From: Alphaproteobacteria bacterium
GTDB taxonomy: Bacteria > Pseudomonadota > Alphaproteobacteria > Rhizobiales > JAJFHC01
DNA length: 49,741 bases
Assembly: GCA_021775805.1 (NCBI GenBank)
Contig: JAJFHD010000116.1
Coordinates: forward strand, 1 to 49,741
Direction of reading: 5' to 3'
The position numbers and the translations under genes are program-made. The first letter of the stretch is position 1. Every line of letters begins with the position of its first letter. Positions 25,157 to 33,604 of this stretch are shown here, one piece after another. The notes under the pieces were generated by a model. That model did no database searches, was not told the origin of the DNA, and saw nothing but the letters and a program-made list of their open reading frames with translations.

Positions 25157-25678
25157 TCAGGTCAGCTGTATGTCGACGGGCACGGCACGGTTAAGCGTGT
25201 GTCCGACCGGAGACGTGCTGATGACCTTGTCATGCAAAGCCTGCAGCGCTTCCGGGGAAGCGTCGCTGTCAAGCTTCACTTTGACAGAGATATTGCCGAA
25301 ACCCGCATGGCCTTCGGTCAGCCCGAGAAACGTGTGAAGATCGAGATCGCCTTCCACATTGATGGTCAGATCACTGATCGTAATTCCCGCAACCGTTGCA
25401 TTGGCGGCATAACCGACGGCCAGGCAATTGCCCAGGGCGCCAAGCACCTGCTCCACCGGATTGGGTCCGGTGTTGGTACCGCCCAGTTGATCGGGCTCAT
25501 CGGACCTGGCAGTGACAAAGTCGCGGATCTGGGCTTCGGAACGAAATCCGCCCTTCCATTTGACTTCGGCATTCCACTTGGTGGCAGCAACGTCGGGCTC
25601 CTGCTGGACTTTTTCAACAAGGCTGACAACGCTCCCGATGTCGACATCGTTCAAGGTAGTGGTGACGGTTTCGGACAT
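25157..25678 (-). CDS. OsmC-family protein
   Basis: A 173-residue protein of the OsmC/Ohr family, which reduces organic hydroperoxides with paired cysteines. The first helix motif NPVEQVLGALGNCLAVGYAA carries the conserved first cysteine. In the second helix, where peroxidases have a second cysteine next to a proline, this protein reads ISTSPVGHTL with serine. So it keeps the fold but lacks the second catalytic cysteine and may not be a classical peroxidase. ATG 25678 has AGAGGA upstream. It lies 104 bases after the adenylate cyclase on the same strand. Confidence 0.82.
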   Translation of the reverse strand: MSETVTTTLNDVDIGSVVSLVEKVQQEPDVAATKWNAEVKWKGGFRSEAQIRDFVTARSDEPDQLGGTNTGPNPVEQVLGALGNCLAVGYAANATVAGITISDLTINVEGDLDLHTFLGLTEGHAGFGNISVKVKLDSDASPEALQALHDKVISTSPVGHTLNRAVPVDIQLT

Positions 25679-25782
25679 AATGCGATTCCTCTATCATTCG
25701 GCCGCTAAGCCCCGCAGAACGCCATCATGCATCAATTGCAGCGGATTTGTCGAATTTACCGGCCTGTGCACTACGCTGACGC

Positions 25783-28098
25783 CTATTTCGACGTCATCAC
25801 CCAAACACCATCCCACTCCGCCGGCGGATCGGCCTTGAGAACCTCGCAGCGTTCGACATAGGTCTGGGCCAGTTTGTCGCTGGGGTTCGCGGCCATGGCC
25901 TCGGTGAATTTTGTCATGGCCTTGTCCCATTCGCCCGCCCGGTATTTCGTAATGGCTTCGTTGAAATACCCCACGCTGTCCATCAGGTTCGGAAAGGTCT
26001 CGGGCGTGTGGTAATCGAGCACCTCGAAGATCTTGACCGGTTCGGTCTTGCCCTTGACCACCACCATGTCGACGTCCCGCATCCTGTAGGTGCCCTTGAG
26101 TTTGGCCTTGGTGAACTCACTGATCAGGACGTGGGCTGAATACTGCTTACAGGCGGATTCGAGCCGGGCGGCGAGGTTCACGCCGTCGCCGATCATGGTG
26201 TAGTCCATGCGCTTGGGTGAGCCGATATTGCCGGATACCACGGTTCCGGTGTTGAGACCGACACCATGGTCGATGGCAAGTTTGCCGTCGGCGACGCGGA
26301 TTTCGTTCCATTGCCAGAGTTCGGTGATCATGGCGATAGCAGCGCGCACGGCCCGGTCCTCGTTGTCGTCGTGGGAGATCGGGATGCCAAAGCCCGCCAT
26401 GATCGCATCGCCGATGAACTTGTCGAGCATGCCGCCTTCGCGGGTGATGATGTCGACCATGATGGTGAAATACTCGTTGAGCATCTCCACGGTGCCCTGG
26501 GCACCCAGCGACTCGGTCAGGGTGGTGAAGCTGCGCACGTCGGAGAACAGGACCGTGATCTCGCTGCTCTTGCCGCCCAGGAAATTGTCGGCTTCGTCAC
26601 CGCCCAGGAGCTGGTCGGCAATCCCCGGATCGATGTAGCGCGACATGGTCGACTTCATGCGCTTTTCCGAGGAAATGTCCTCGATCATCACCATGGCACC
26701 GAGTTTCTTTTCCTTCTCGCCCAGCAACGGCAACACGTTGATGTTGGCGGATATGGCACCGTCGCCGAACTCCAGTTCGGCATCCATCAGCACATCGGCC
26801 TCACCGCGTTCCTCGACCTTCTTGATGCGCTCCGGCAACCAGTCGTTTTTGTCGGCGAAGAATTCGAGCACGGGCTTGCCGATAATGTCTTCCGCCTCAA
26901 CCTTCATGATGCGCAGGCCAGCGCCGTTGCAGGTGACGATATTGCCGTCCTCATCCATGGTGATCACGCCGTTCGACATGCTTTCCAGCATGCTCTCATT
27001 GTAATTCTTCATGGTCTGGACATCTTCGAACAGCTTGGCGTTTTCCAGGGCAATCGACACCTGGGCCGTAAAGGCCTTGAGCCTGGTCTCATCCTCGTCG
27101 GTGAACGCTCCGCCCCGCTTGTTCAGCACCTGGGTAACGCCGATCATCTTGCCGTCCTTGTTGGTGACGGGCACACACAGGATCGAGCGGGTAAAAAAAC
27201 CGGTCTGCTTGTCGAAGGACGGGTTGAACCTCAGGTCGGCATAGGCGTAAGGGATGTTGACGGTCTTGCCGGAGGTGAACACCGCACCGGCAATACCCAG
27301 ATGATTGGGCAGCCGGATCTCGCCCAGGGTGTCACCCATGGCGACACGGGAGAACAACTCGCTGGTCTTTTCGTCGTTGAGGAACAGGGTCGAGCGGTCA
27401 GCGTTCAGCATGCGGGTCGCCTCGCCCATTACCTTGGTCAGAAGGCTGCCCAGTTCCAGTTCAGATGTGACGTCGGAGACCACATTCAGGAATTCGATCT
27501 CCGTGGCGCGGTTCTTTTCCATCCGCTCCATGAACTGTTTGCTCTGCAGCGTGACCGCGGCCTGGGTGGTGATCGCTTCAAGAAGTTCGAGATCGTCCTG
27601 ATCGAAGCCGCCCTTCTTCCTGTTAAGCGCCTGAGTGACGCCGATCACCTCGCCATTCACGGTCTTGACCGGCGCACAGACAATCGACCTGGTCTTGAAA
27701 CCGGTCTGCTCGTCGACCGTGGCATTGAACCGCGGATCGGCGTAAGGGTCGGAGATGATTTCCCCCTCGCCGCTTTCAAACACCGCACCTGCAATACCGG
27801 CGTTGTTGAGCATGCGGATTTCACGCGACATGGTGTGCTGGGCAATTCGGGAATAGAGTTCTCCGGTCAACGGATCGTTCAGGAACAGACTGCTGCGCTC
27901 TGCATTCAGTTCCTCCGAGATCAGGGAAACCAGCGCACCCAGGGCATCGTCGAGACTGTCGAATGAAGCAATCTTGCGCGAGACTTCAAGCAGCATTTCA
28001 GCCTTGCGCAGCCGTTTTCGGGTTGCGACCAGACCGTTGCTCTTCGTCGCGGGCCGTGTCTCCAGCACGTCACTTGCCACTTCTTGTCTCCAGCTCAT
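25783..28098 (-). CDS. class III adenylate cyclase with GAF-GAF-PAS sensors
   Basis: A 771-residue cytoplasmic signalling enzyme. Two GAF domains (about 45-190 and 210-355; each with a CAPV or CVPV core and GVTQ-LN strand), a PAS domain (365-475) and a class III cyclase domain (510-695), then a TPR-like tail (710-745). In the catalytic domain Asp520 (VLFSDVRSFT) and Asp564 (KFIGDAIMAGFG) bind metal. Lys560 with Thr634 (DYTMIGDGVNLAARLE) is the adenine-specifying pair of class IIIb, and Asn641/Arg645 stabilise the transition state. It should make cAMP in response to ligands of the GAF and PAS domains. Its first 29 bases overlap the end of the coiled-coil gene, so the two are translated together. 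Confidence 0.9.
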   Translation of the reverse strand: MSWRQEVASDVLETRPATKSNGLVATRKRLRKAEMLLEVSRKIASFDSLDDALGALVSLISEELNAERSSLFLNDPLTGELYSRIAQHTMSREIRMLNNAGIAGAVFESGEGEIISDPYADPRFNATVDEQTGFKTRSIVCAPVKTVNGEVIGVTQALNRKKGGFDQDDLELLEAITTQAAVTLQSKQFMERMEKNRATEIEFLNVVSDVTSELELGSLLTKVMGEATRMLNADRSTLFLNDEKTSELFSRVAMGDTLGEIRLPNHLGIAGAVFTSGKTVNIPYAYADLRFNPSFDKQTGFFTRSILCVPVTNKDGKMIGVTQVLNKRGGAFTDEDETRLKAFTAQVSIALENAKLFEDVQTMKNYNESMLESMSNGVITMDEDGNIVTCNGAGLRIMKVEAEDIIGKPVLEFFADKNDWLPERIKKVEERGEADVLMDAELEFGDGAISANINVLPLLGEKEKKLGAMVMIEDISSEKRMKSTMSRYIDPGIADQLLGGDEADNFLGGKSSEITVLFSDVRSFTTLTESLGAQGTVEMLNEYFTIMVDIITREGGMLDKFIGDAIMAGFGIPISHDDNEDRAVRAAIAMITELWQWNEIRVADGKLAIDHGVGLNTGTVVSGNIGSPKRMDYTMIGDGVNLAARLESACKQYSAHVLISEFTKAKLKGTYRMRDVDMVVVKGKTEPVKIFEVLDYHTPETFPNLMDSVGYFNEAITKYRAGEWDKAMTKFTEAMAANPSDKLAQTYVERCEVLKADPPAEWDGVWVMTSK

Positions 28099-28615
28099 CT
28101 CTCAGCGCCGCAATCGTTTCCTGCAGTTGTCGGCTGTCGTCGCGCGCTGCCCGTTGAATTTCCTCGATCTTACCATCGTAACCGAATTTGACACTATCCA
28201 GTTCATCCCGCAGGGCCTGAGCTGTCTGCTTCAACTGTGTAATTTCCTGGCGGCTTTGCTGAAGAACCTCCTGAACCGCGGTGTTTTTCTCGTGATTAAG
28301 ATTGTCCAGTTCATCGCGCAACGCCTGGGCGGTCTGGGTCAGTTGAACGACTTCGTCACGGTGCCCGGCCATGGCTTCCTGTACCGCACGGCCCTTTTCA
28401 TGGGCCAGATTGTCCAGTTCATCGCGCAAAGCCTGGGCGGTTTCGCGCAACTGTTTCATCTCATCGTGGTTGTTTGCCACCGTTTTCTGAGCTTGTTCCT
28501 GCGCCTCGAATTGTAGGGACTCCAGCCTCTCGCGCAAAGCGACAATTGTGTCTTTCAAATTCTGAATTTCGCTCTGGGCAGCCAGAAGCGGGTCGGAATC
28601 CGTATACTGCTTCAT
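28070..28615 (-). CDS. coiled-coil protein with 36-residue repeats, upstream of adenylate cyclase
   Basis: A 181-residue, almost entirely helical protein. Three copies of a 36-residue unit start near residues 59, 95 and 131, each containing TAQALRDELD, and a related half-unit opens the protein. The exact period suggests a long regular rod rather than a catalytic domain. It has no signal peptide or membrane segment. ATG 28615 has GGGGGG just upstream; in-frame codons back to 28699 look non-coding. Overlap with the cyclase start implies that the two products work together, perhaps as a scaffold or localisation factor for the enzyme; this is inference. Confidence 0.75.
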   Translation of the reverse strand: MKQYTDSDPLLAAQSEIQNLKDTIVALRERLESLQFEAQEQAQKTVANNHDEMKQLRETAQALRDELDNLAHEKGRAVQEAMAGHRDEVVQLTQTAQALRDELDNLNHEKNTAVQEVLQQSRQEITQLKQTAQALRDELDSVKFGYDGKIEEIQRAARDDSRQLQETIAALRDELETRSGK

Positions 28616-29143
28616 GCACCCCCCGAAGATACATCGCCCACGAATAACGTTGAGGGAACCATAAGTCGCATTGCAACCGTCTGTCCACGTTTCATCCAAG
28701 CTATTCTTAATGACACCAGCATAACGACGTCAGCCTCTCTCCATCCAGCAAAGTTTGTTTGAAATCGGGCAATCGCCGGGACCTCCGGGGATTGCGGTCG
28801 TTACAAGGAGATATGGCTATGATTCATACGTACCCCCTGTGATCCAGATCACTCTCGCGGGATAAATCTCGTGTTAGATGTCAGTGTTCGCGCCACTTCA
28901 GGCAGTTTTCGGTAGCCCGTGGCAAACCTGATAACCAACAGGGCGAATTCTCCCTCCGGCGGCGGCGCTCAATTGATAGTCTTGCGTATGAGCGATTCGC
29001 CGCCGGTTCACTCTCCAAGAAACATCGGTGGAAAGCCATTCTGGAAATTGCGGCATCGGAGATAGTCTTTGGCACTACAGCATAGAGCTACACCAAGACG
29101 ATTACGCAGGTTTGCGAGACGTTGAAAGCGTAAACGCCTACTT
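28616..29143. other. 528-base intergenic region upstream of the coiled-coil/cyclase operon
   Basis: Between the operon start and the 3' end of the dioxygenase gene. It contains the CRP-like palindrome listed separately. A 64-codon open frame on the minus strand at 28881-29075 looks translated-like in places but is not recognised and has no ribosome binding site. It could be a gene remnant. Confidence 0.4.
28838..28853. promoter_or_regulatory. CRP/FNR-family palindrome
   Basis: TGTGATCCAGATCACT matches the CRP consensus TGTGA-N6-TCACA at all core positions but one. It lies 223 bases upstream of the coiled-coil/adenylate-cyclase start codon. If bound by a cAMP-dependent regulator it could give feedback on cAMP production. 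The inner bases also resemble the FNR box. Confidence 0.5.
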
Positions 29144-30382
29144 CTAACTCTGGCACAAAGCGCCCGCGTCCGGCTCCCAGTTTGACAAATCGAAACGACC
29201 GACCTGCTCGGCCAGTTGTCTGAACCTGTTGTGGAACTCATCACGCTCGATCGATACCTGCTGGATGTGGCGTTCGCCGGCTTCGCGGTCGAACGCCCGC
29301 CTGGCGTGGAGCACGCGCTGATTGTCGAAGACGGCCATGTCGCCGGGAGCGAGCACGCGCTCGAAAATTCGGTTCGGCGCATAGAGCTCGGCAAAAAATA
29401 ACCGCAATGCCCGGTAGGCCGGTTCGATCTGGTCCTCGTCGAGGTCGACCGGCGGCAATGTACGGTCGGCCACGCGCACGCCCCTGACGACGCCGGCACC
29501 ATCTGTTGCAATTGCCAGGGCTCGCGTCCTGAACCGTTCTTCCGGATTGCGTTCAGCAGCCCATATCAGCGGGGTCGTGGTCAGGAACTCGAACGCTTCG
29601 GGATCGCTGTCGCGCAAAGCCTCTGCCGCAGCGATACCATCACAGAACATCGATGCGCCGCCACCCGAGGGGTCGGGCTTCAAGCAGTGAAACAGCATAA
29701 TGCCGAGAGTGGCGTGGCGAAAGCCCTCATCAGTGTGCGGGGCCTGGGAATTGGAGGCGGTTGCCCCGATGCCGACTCTTGGCCCCTGGCGGTCCTGGGG
29801 CAAAGAGCGAATGTCGAACAAGGTGCCATGATGTGTCTCGCGCACGGGGCCGAAATGGTGCGCAAGTTTCATGACCGATCCCGGCTCGACGGATACATTG
29901 CGCACCAGTGCCAGACCGTAATCGCGGACCTGTTGGAACAGATCAAACCGGGTTACCGGATCGTCGAGGTCAGCTGCTTCGAACCAGTCGAAGTCCTGGG
30001 CATCCCTGCCAGCCCACAAATTCGGTTTCGGCTGCCGGGCAAGGCGAGCCTTTGCCGAGGGGCAATTGTCGCGCAGCCAGACGAGGTCATGCCGGGTGGT
30101 GCTGTCGTCGTGGGACCAATGGATGGCTATCGCTGAAGACTCCGACATCAGGGATCCAAGAATTGCCGCCCCTGGTTCCTCGGGCAGCTGGCACCAATCA
30201 TCGCCGGACTGATCGGGACGGCCGAGTGACGGCAGGAAGGTGAAGTGCCTGAGCCAGATAAACGGGAAATGGCTGATATGACCGTCGGTCCAGGTGATTT
30301 CCACGATGCGGCTGGCCTGATCGTGGGCGATCGACGTGGGGACATATCGGGGATCACTGCTTTCCAGATGAGCCTGAGCCAT
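29144..30382 (-). CDS. gamma-butyrobetaine-hydroxylase-like 2-oxoglutarate dioxygenase
   Basis: A 412-residue non-haem iron enzyme of the TauD/GBBH family. The N-terminal 100 residues (ITWTDGHISHFPFIWLRH) match the GBBH N-terminal domain, which holds a zinc through Cys/His residues. The catalytic domain has the iron ligands in HTDEGFR (H-x-D) and the distal histidine in RVLHARRAF, whose arginine binds 2-oxoglutarate. GBBH makes carnitine from gamma-butyrobetaine; close relatives act on other trimethylammonium compounds, so the exact substrate is open. ATG 30382 has GGGAGG nine bases upstream. It fits the window's theme of methylated-amine metabolism. Confidence 0.8.
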   Translation of the reverse strand: MAQAHLESSDPRYVPTSIAHDQASRIVEITWTDGHISHFPFIWLRHFTFLPSLGRPDQSGDDWCQLPEEPGAAILGSLMSESSAIAIHWSHDDSTTRHDLVWLRDNCPSAKARLARQPKPNLWAGRDAQDFDWFEAADLDDPVTRFDLFQQVRDYGLALVRNVSVEPGSVMKLAHHFGPVRETHHGTLFDIRSLPQDRQGPRVGIGATASNSQAPHTDEGFRHATLGIMLFHCLKPDPSGGGASMFCDGIAAAEALRDSDPEAFEFLTTTPLIWAAERNPEERFRTRALAIATDGAGVVRGVRVADRTLPPVDLDEDQIEPAYRALRLFFAELYAPNRIFERVLAPGDMAVFDNQRVLHARRAFDREAGERHIQQVSIERDEFHNRFRQLAEQVGRFDLSNWEPDAGALCQS

Positions 30383-30659
30383 ATGACTGTGCCTCCCGTC
30401 AACCAGCCGTCGCGCCTAACGCACTATAGAACCATGACGGCACGGATAATCAAAGAGGGAAGTCGGGGACTGCGGTTGGGACTACCGCACCGCCCCGCGC
30501 ACCAACGCCCAACGCCCAACGCGGTTATCCCCATTAGCCAATATCGGAATCGACTCTGACGGCACAGACTGTAAGATTGTCCGGCAAAGGTCGACTCAAG
30601 AACCTCGCTTTCCGAAACGGTGCGCGTCGCGGGTCTTGTCCCGCAAAAGGGAGGGATTC

Positions 30660-32309
30660 ATGACTGGTACTTTCACCGATGGCCGCCAGACCGTTGTCAG
30701 CCGCGTCCGGTGTTGCTGCCTTCTTGACATAACCAAGAAATTTGTCGTGATTTTGGCATTGACTCTGAGCTTTGCCATTGCCGCCGGATCGGCGCCTGCC
30801 CTGGCCAAGGTTACCGTTGAATTGTCGAAGGACCTGCAAGACGCCTTCAGAAAGAACGGTCGGGGCTGGAAGCGGGAACACAAGCGTATCGAGGACGACT
30901 TCAACAAGGGACTGAAGGAACTCGGCAAGACACACGCAGGCGCCAAGGCTCTTTTTGACAGCGGCCAGAAGATCCGCATCATCTGCCACAAGAGCGCAGA
31001 AGCCAGGAAACTGAAGATCAATATAGGGCTTGGACCAGCGGAAACCCACGGCGACTTTGACAAAAACGGCAATCCGAAAAAGGGTGGCACCACGATCATC
31101 GCCGTCAGGTGCAAAAAGATGGCAAGACTGGGCCTCGACGGCAAGTTTTTCAATATCGATCCCCGAAGCACCGGCATCAAAATTCTGTTTCATGAACTGC
31201 TTCACGCAACCAACAAAGGCCGTCGGCATCCGCCGGACGACCTCGATCTGTACAAGAAGTTTGTCGACGATTTCGACGCCGCCCTGAAACGGGCCATTCG
31301 CGCGGCAAAGGGCAGAGGCAAGGGGAACAAAAAGACATCGAGTCTCCCGGCCGATCCGTCACAGAACACGGCCTTTGCATTTGCCTCTCCGATCAAGCTT
31401 GCTCTGGATCTTAATCTCTCGCTGCTCGGTCCGACCAGTCAGGTCGAGCCGACCTTCGGCAATACGCTGTCGGCCTCAAGCAATACCGAGGAAGTGTCGA
31501 TCGGCGCCGATGTGCGGGTACCGGTGGCCGATCTCGGCAACGGGGTGAGCCTGGTCGGCGGCGGTTGGGCGAAAGTGTTTCCCGAAGGCCGCAAGAAGGT
31601 GGCGACTTTCGAACGCCATACACCGACACCGGGCGTCGATACCTTTGTATTTCAGGATCAACTCGCGTTCGTGTTTGCCTATGCCGGCATACAACTGCAG
31701 AACCTTGGCGCTACTTTGGGCAATCCCGCTCTTTGTTCGGCGGGGGCCCTGTTTTGCGACGCTGCCGTGACACTTTTCTTCGGACCGAGACTTCAATTCA
31801 ACAAGGTGACACTGGAAACTGACGAATCCGGCCCCAGGGGAAAAGAGCGTTTTACCAAGAAGGAAACCAAGGTTGGCTTCACGGTCGGCGCCGACGTCGA
31901 CATTCCGATTGAGACTTCAGGACCGCTGCGCTATTTCGCGCGCATCGGCGGGGCGCTTGACTACACGCCGTCGACAAAGGTCAAGGGGACGTCGGGGCTC
32001 GGCTTCAACTATGAAGGCAAGATACGCAGCCATGTGGACGGGCGTCTCTTCATTGGCTTCGGTGTTGAATTGCCGCCGGGCGTGTTCGCCTCGGACCGGC
32101 GCCTCAAAACAAACGTGACGCGGGTTGGCCGACATCAAAACGGCCTCAATCTTTACCGTTATCGTTACGTTTGGGGCGGCCCTGAATGGATCGGCGTCAT
32201 GGCGCAAGAAGTTGCCTTGATATATCCAGACGCGATCGTGCCGGTCAACGGATGGCTCGCGGTCGATTACGGCCGGCTTGGTCTTCGTCCCGTGGCCCTG
32301 AAACCGTAG
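30660..32309 (+). CDS. secreted zincin - beta-barrel - S74 intramolecular-chaperone protein
   Basis: A 549-residue exported protein of unusual build. Residues 24-49: signal sequence (cut after ALA). Residues 50-215: a zincin-like domain with KILFHELLHATNKGRRH, giving HExxH at 178-182 and a possible third ligand His190. Residues 240-475: glycine-rich alternating strands (VSIGADVRVPVADLG; VGFTVGADVDIPIE; GRLFIGFGVEL) resembling an outer-membrane barrel. Residues 478-549: a compact peptidase S74 domain (SDRRLKTN, then WIGVMAQEVALIYPDAIV and a V-D-Y near the end). This domain folds trimers of phage tail fibres and cuts itself off before Ser-Asp. ATG 30660 has GGAGGG upstream. Its 3' 65 bases overlap the convergent LysR gene. 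Confidence 0.7.
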   Translation: MTGTFTDGRQTVVSRVRCCCLLDITKKFVVILALTLSFAIAAGSAPALAKVTVELSKDLQDAFRKNGRGWKREHKRIEDDFNKGLKELGKTHAGAKALFDSGQKIRIICHKSAEARKLKINIGLGPAETHGDFDKNGNPKKGGTTIIAVRCKKMARLGLDGKFFNIDPRSTGIKILFHELLHATNKGRRHPPDDLDLYKKFVDDFDAALKRAIRAAKGRGKGNKKTSSLPADPSQNTAFAFASPIKLALDLNLSLLGPTSQVEPTFGNTLSASSNTEEVSIGADVRVPVADLGNGVSLVGGGWAKVFPEGRKKVATFERHTPTPGVDTFVFQDQLAFVFAYAGIQLQNLGATLGNPALCSAGALFCDAAVTLFFGPRLQFNKVTLETDESGPRGKERFTKKETKVGFTVGADVDIPIETSGPLRYFARIGGALDYTPSTKVKGTSGLGFNYEGKIRSHVDGRLFIGFGVELPPGVFASDRRLKTNVTRVGRHQNGLNLYRYRYVWGGPEWIGVMAQEVALIYPDAIVPVNGWLAVDYGRLGLRPVALKP

Positions 32310-33168
32310 TCCCGATCCACGCGGCGACAACGGCTACCCGGCGCAATTCACACTGGTCGGCGTGCGCAAGCAACCACATCTCCCGTGACGGCGGCGACGC
32401 CTCGTCGTCGGTCGCCATGCGGCACAAACGCTCATCCTGCCCGACGATCATGGTCGGCAGAACGGCCTTGCCCAGTCCGGCGGCTACCGCCTCCAGAGCA
32501 GTCTCGGCGTCGTGGACTCGCAACCCCGAAACAAGGTCCGACCGTCCCCTCACCTTCTTTGCGACCCACCGGGCCTGGGGTATGTGCGCCATCGCGTCTT
32601 CATAGGTGACCCAGGGCAGGTGCGCTGCCTCGTTTGGTGGCACTGTGCGCAAAACGTAGACGGCATAGTCCAGATTTCCGATGCGGCGGGCCTTGACCGA
32701 TGTGCCACCGGTCGTTGGACGTGCGAGACGGATCGCAAGATCGGCTTCGCGTCGCGTCAGGCTGAGATCACGGGCCTCGGGGATCAATTCGACCTGCAAG
32801 CCCGGATGCCTGTCCAGCAGCGCGCCAATTTGCGGTGCCAGCAACCGGTTGATCAAGATTGGGACCGACGTCAGCCGCACGACACCGGCGCACGAATTCC
32901 GGTCGGCACCAAGTTTTTCCGCCATCACGTCGGTTTGGTGTTCCATCGCCTCTGCGCAGCCGGCCACGGCTTCACCTTCCGGCGTCAAGTGCAAGACCCC
33001 GTCGGGCTGACGCTGGTAAAGCGTCACGCCGGCGTCCGTCTGCAGAGCGCTGAGCCTGCGCGAGACGGTGGTATCGTCGACGCCAAGAAGGCGTGCGGCG
33101 CCGGTCAGGCTCCGGCCGCGTTTCAGGGCCAGCACAAAGCGCAGATCGTTCCAGTTCTTTGGCTGCAT
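32245..33168 (-). CDS. LysR-family transcriptional regulator
   Basis: A 307-residue regulator with an N-terminal helix-turn-helix: DLRFVLALKRGRSLTGAARL, then VDDTTVSRRLSALQTD. The effector domain follows from about residue 90 (GVVRLTSVPILINRLLAP). It belongs to the AllS/CrgA-like branch with a V-D-D-T-T-V-S-R-R recognition helix. It is divergent from the small YCII gene at 33258, 89 bases away, its probable target. Its 3' end overlaps the S74-protein gene by 65 bases on the other strand. Confidence 0.87.
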   Translation of the reverse strand: MQPKNWNDLRFVLALKRGRSLTGAARLLGVDDTTVSRRLSALQTDAGVTLYQRQPDGVLHLTPEGEAVAGCAEAMEHQTDVMAEKLGADRNSCAGVVRLTSVPILINRLLAPQIGALLDRHPGLQVELIPEARDLSLTRREADLAIRLARPTTGGTSVKARRIGNLDYAVYVLRTVPPNEAAHLPWVTYEDAMAHIPQARWVAKKVRGRSDLVSGLRVHDAETALEAVAAGLGKAVLPTMIVGQDERLCRMATDDEASPPSREMWLLAHADQCELRRVAVVAAWIGTTVSGPRDEDQAGRNRPRAIR

Positions 33169-33257
33169 TTCTGCAGGTTAGATCTGCAACCATTCTCCTT
33201 CAACACGAAATTTTGCAGCGCTATGACTCTACCAGCGAAAGAAACGGGAGAATGGAA

Positions 33258-33560
33258 ATGAAATTTGTGGTGCTGTTTGAAGACAATCCGGGAACCGGTG
33301 ACGACGTGAGAACCAAACACATGGCCGATCACCTGGCATTCCTTGAGCGCCACAGTCGGCACGTGGAAGCCGCCGGCCCTTTGAAGAGACAGGATGGTTC
33401 AAGTGCGGGAGGGCTCTGGATTGTCGACGCAGAAAACGAAGACTTCGTGCGCGGTCTCGTGGAAGAAGACCCGTTCTGGCCGACCGGCCTGCGAAAATCG
33501 GTAGGTATCCTGTATTGGACGCAAGTGTTTGCCCAAGGGCGGCGGCAAATAATTCCGTAA
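33258..33560 (+). CDS. YCII-family (YciI-like) protein
   Basis: A 100-residue protein with a dimeric ferredoxin-like fold: MKFVVLFEDNPG, then HMADHLAFLERHSRHVEAAG with the conserved His and the AAGPLKRQDGSSAGGLWIVD strand, and DPFWPTGLRKS. YCII proteins include dehydrochlorinase-like and quorum-unrelated enzymes of unknown substrate. The second ATG at 33258 is chosen because GGGAG at 33246-33250 is seven bases away; the first ATG at 33252 is too close. It is divergent from the LysR gene, which probably controls it. Confidence 0.75.
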   Translation: MKFVVLFEDNPGTGDDVRTKHMADHLAFLERHSRHVEAAGPLKRQDGSSAGGLWIVDAENEDFVRGLVEEDPFWPTGLRKSVGILYWTQVFAQGRRQIIP

Positions 33561-33604
33561 CGCGAAGCCCAGAGGAATGCTCGGGGTCTGTCCGCCACCC
33601 AACG

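Noticed and set aside
26266..27966. 566-codon plus-strand reading frame
   Set aside because: It lies antisense to the GAF-PAS-cyclase gene, whose motifs are all in place, so it is a by-product of codon bias.
28813..28842. Nine-codon plus-strand ORF with AAGGAG ahead of it
   Set aside because: No gene follows on that strand for almost 2 kb, so a leader-peptide role is unlikely; the good ribosome site may be chance.
28881..29075. 64-codon minus-strand frame as a gene or insertion-sequence remnant
   Set aside because: No family recognised, no ribosome site and no flanking inverted repeats; left as part of the intergenic region.
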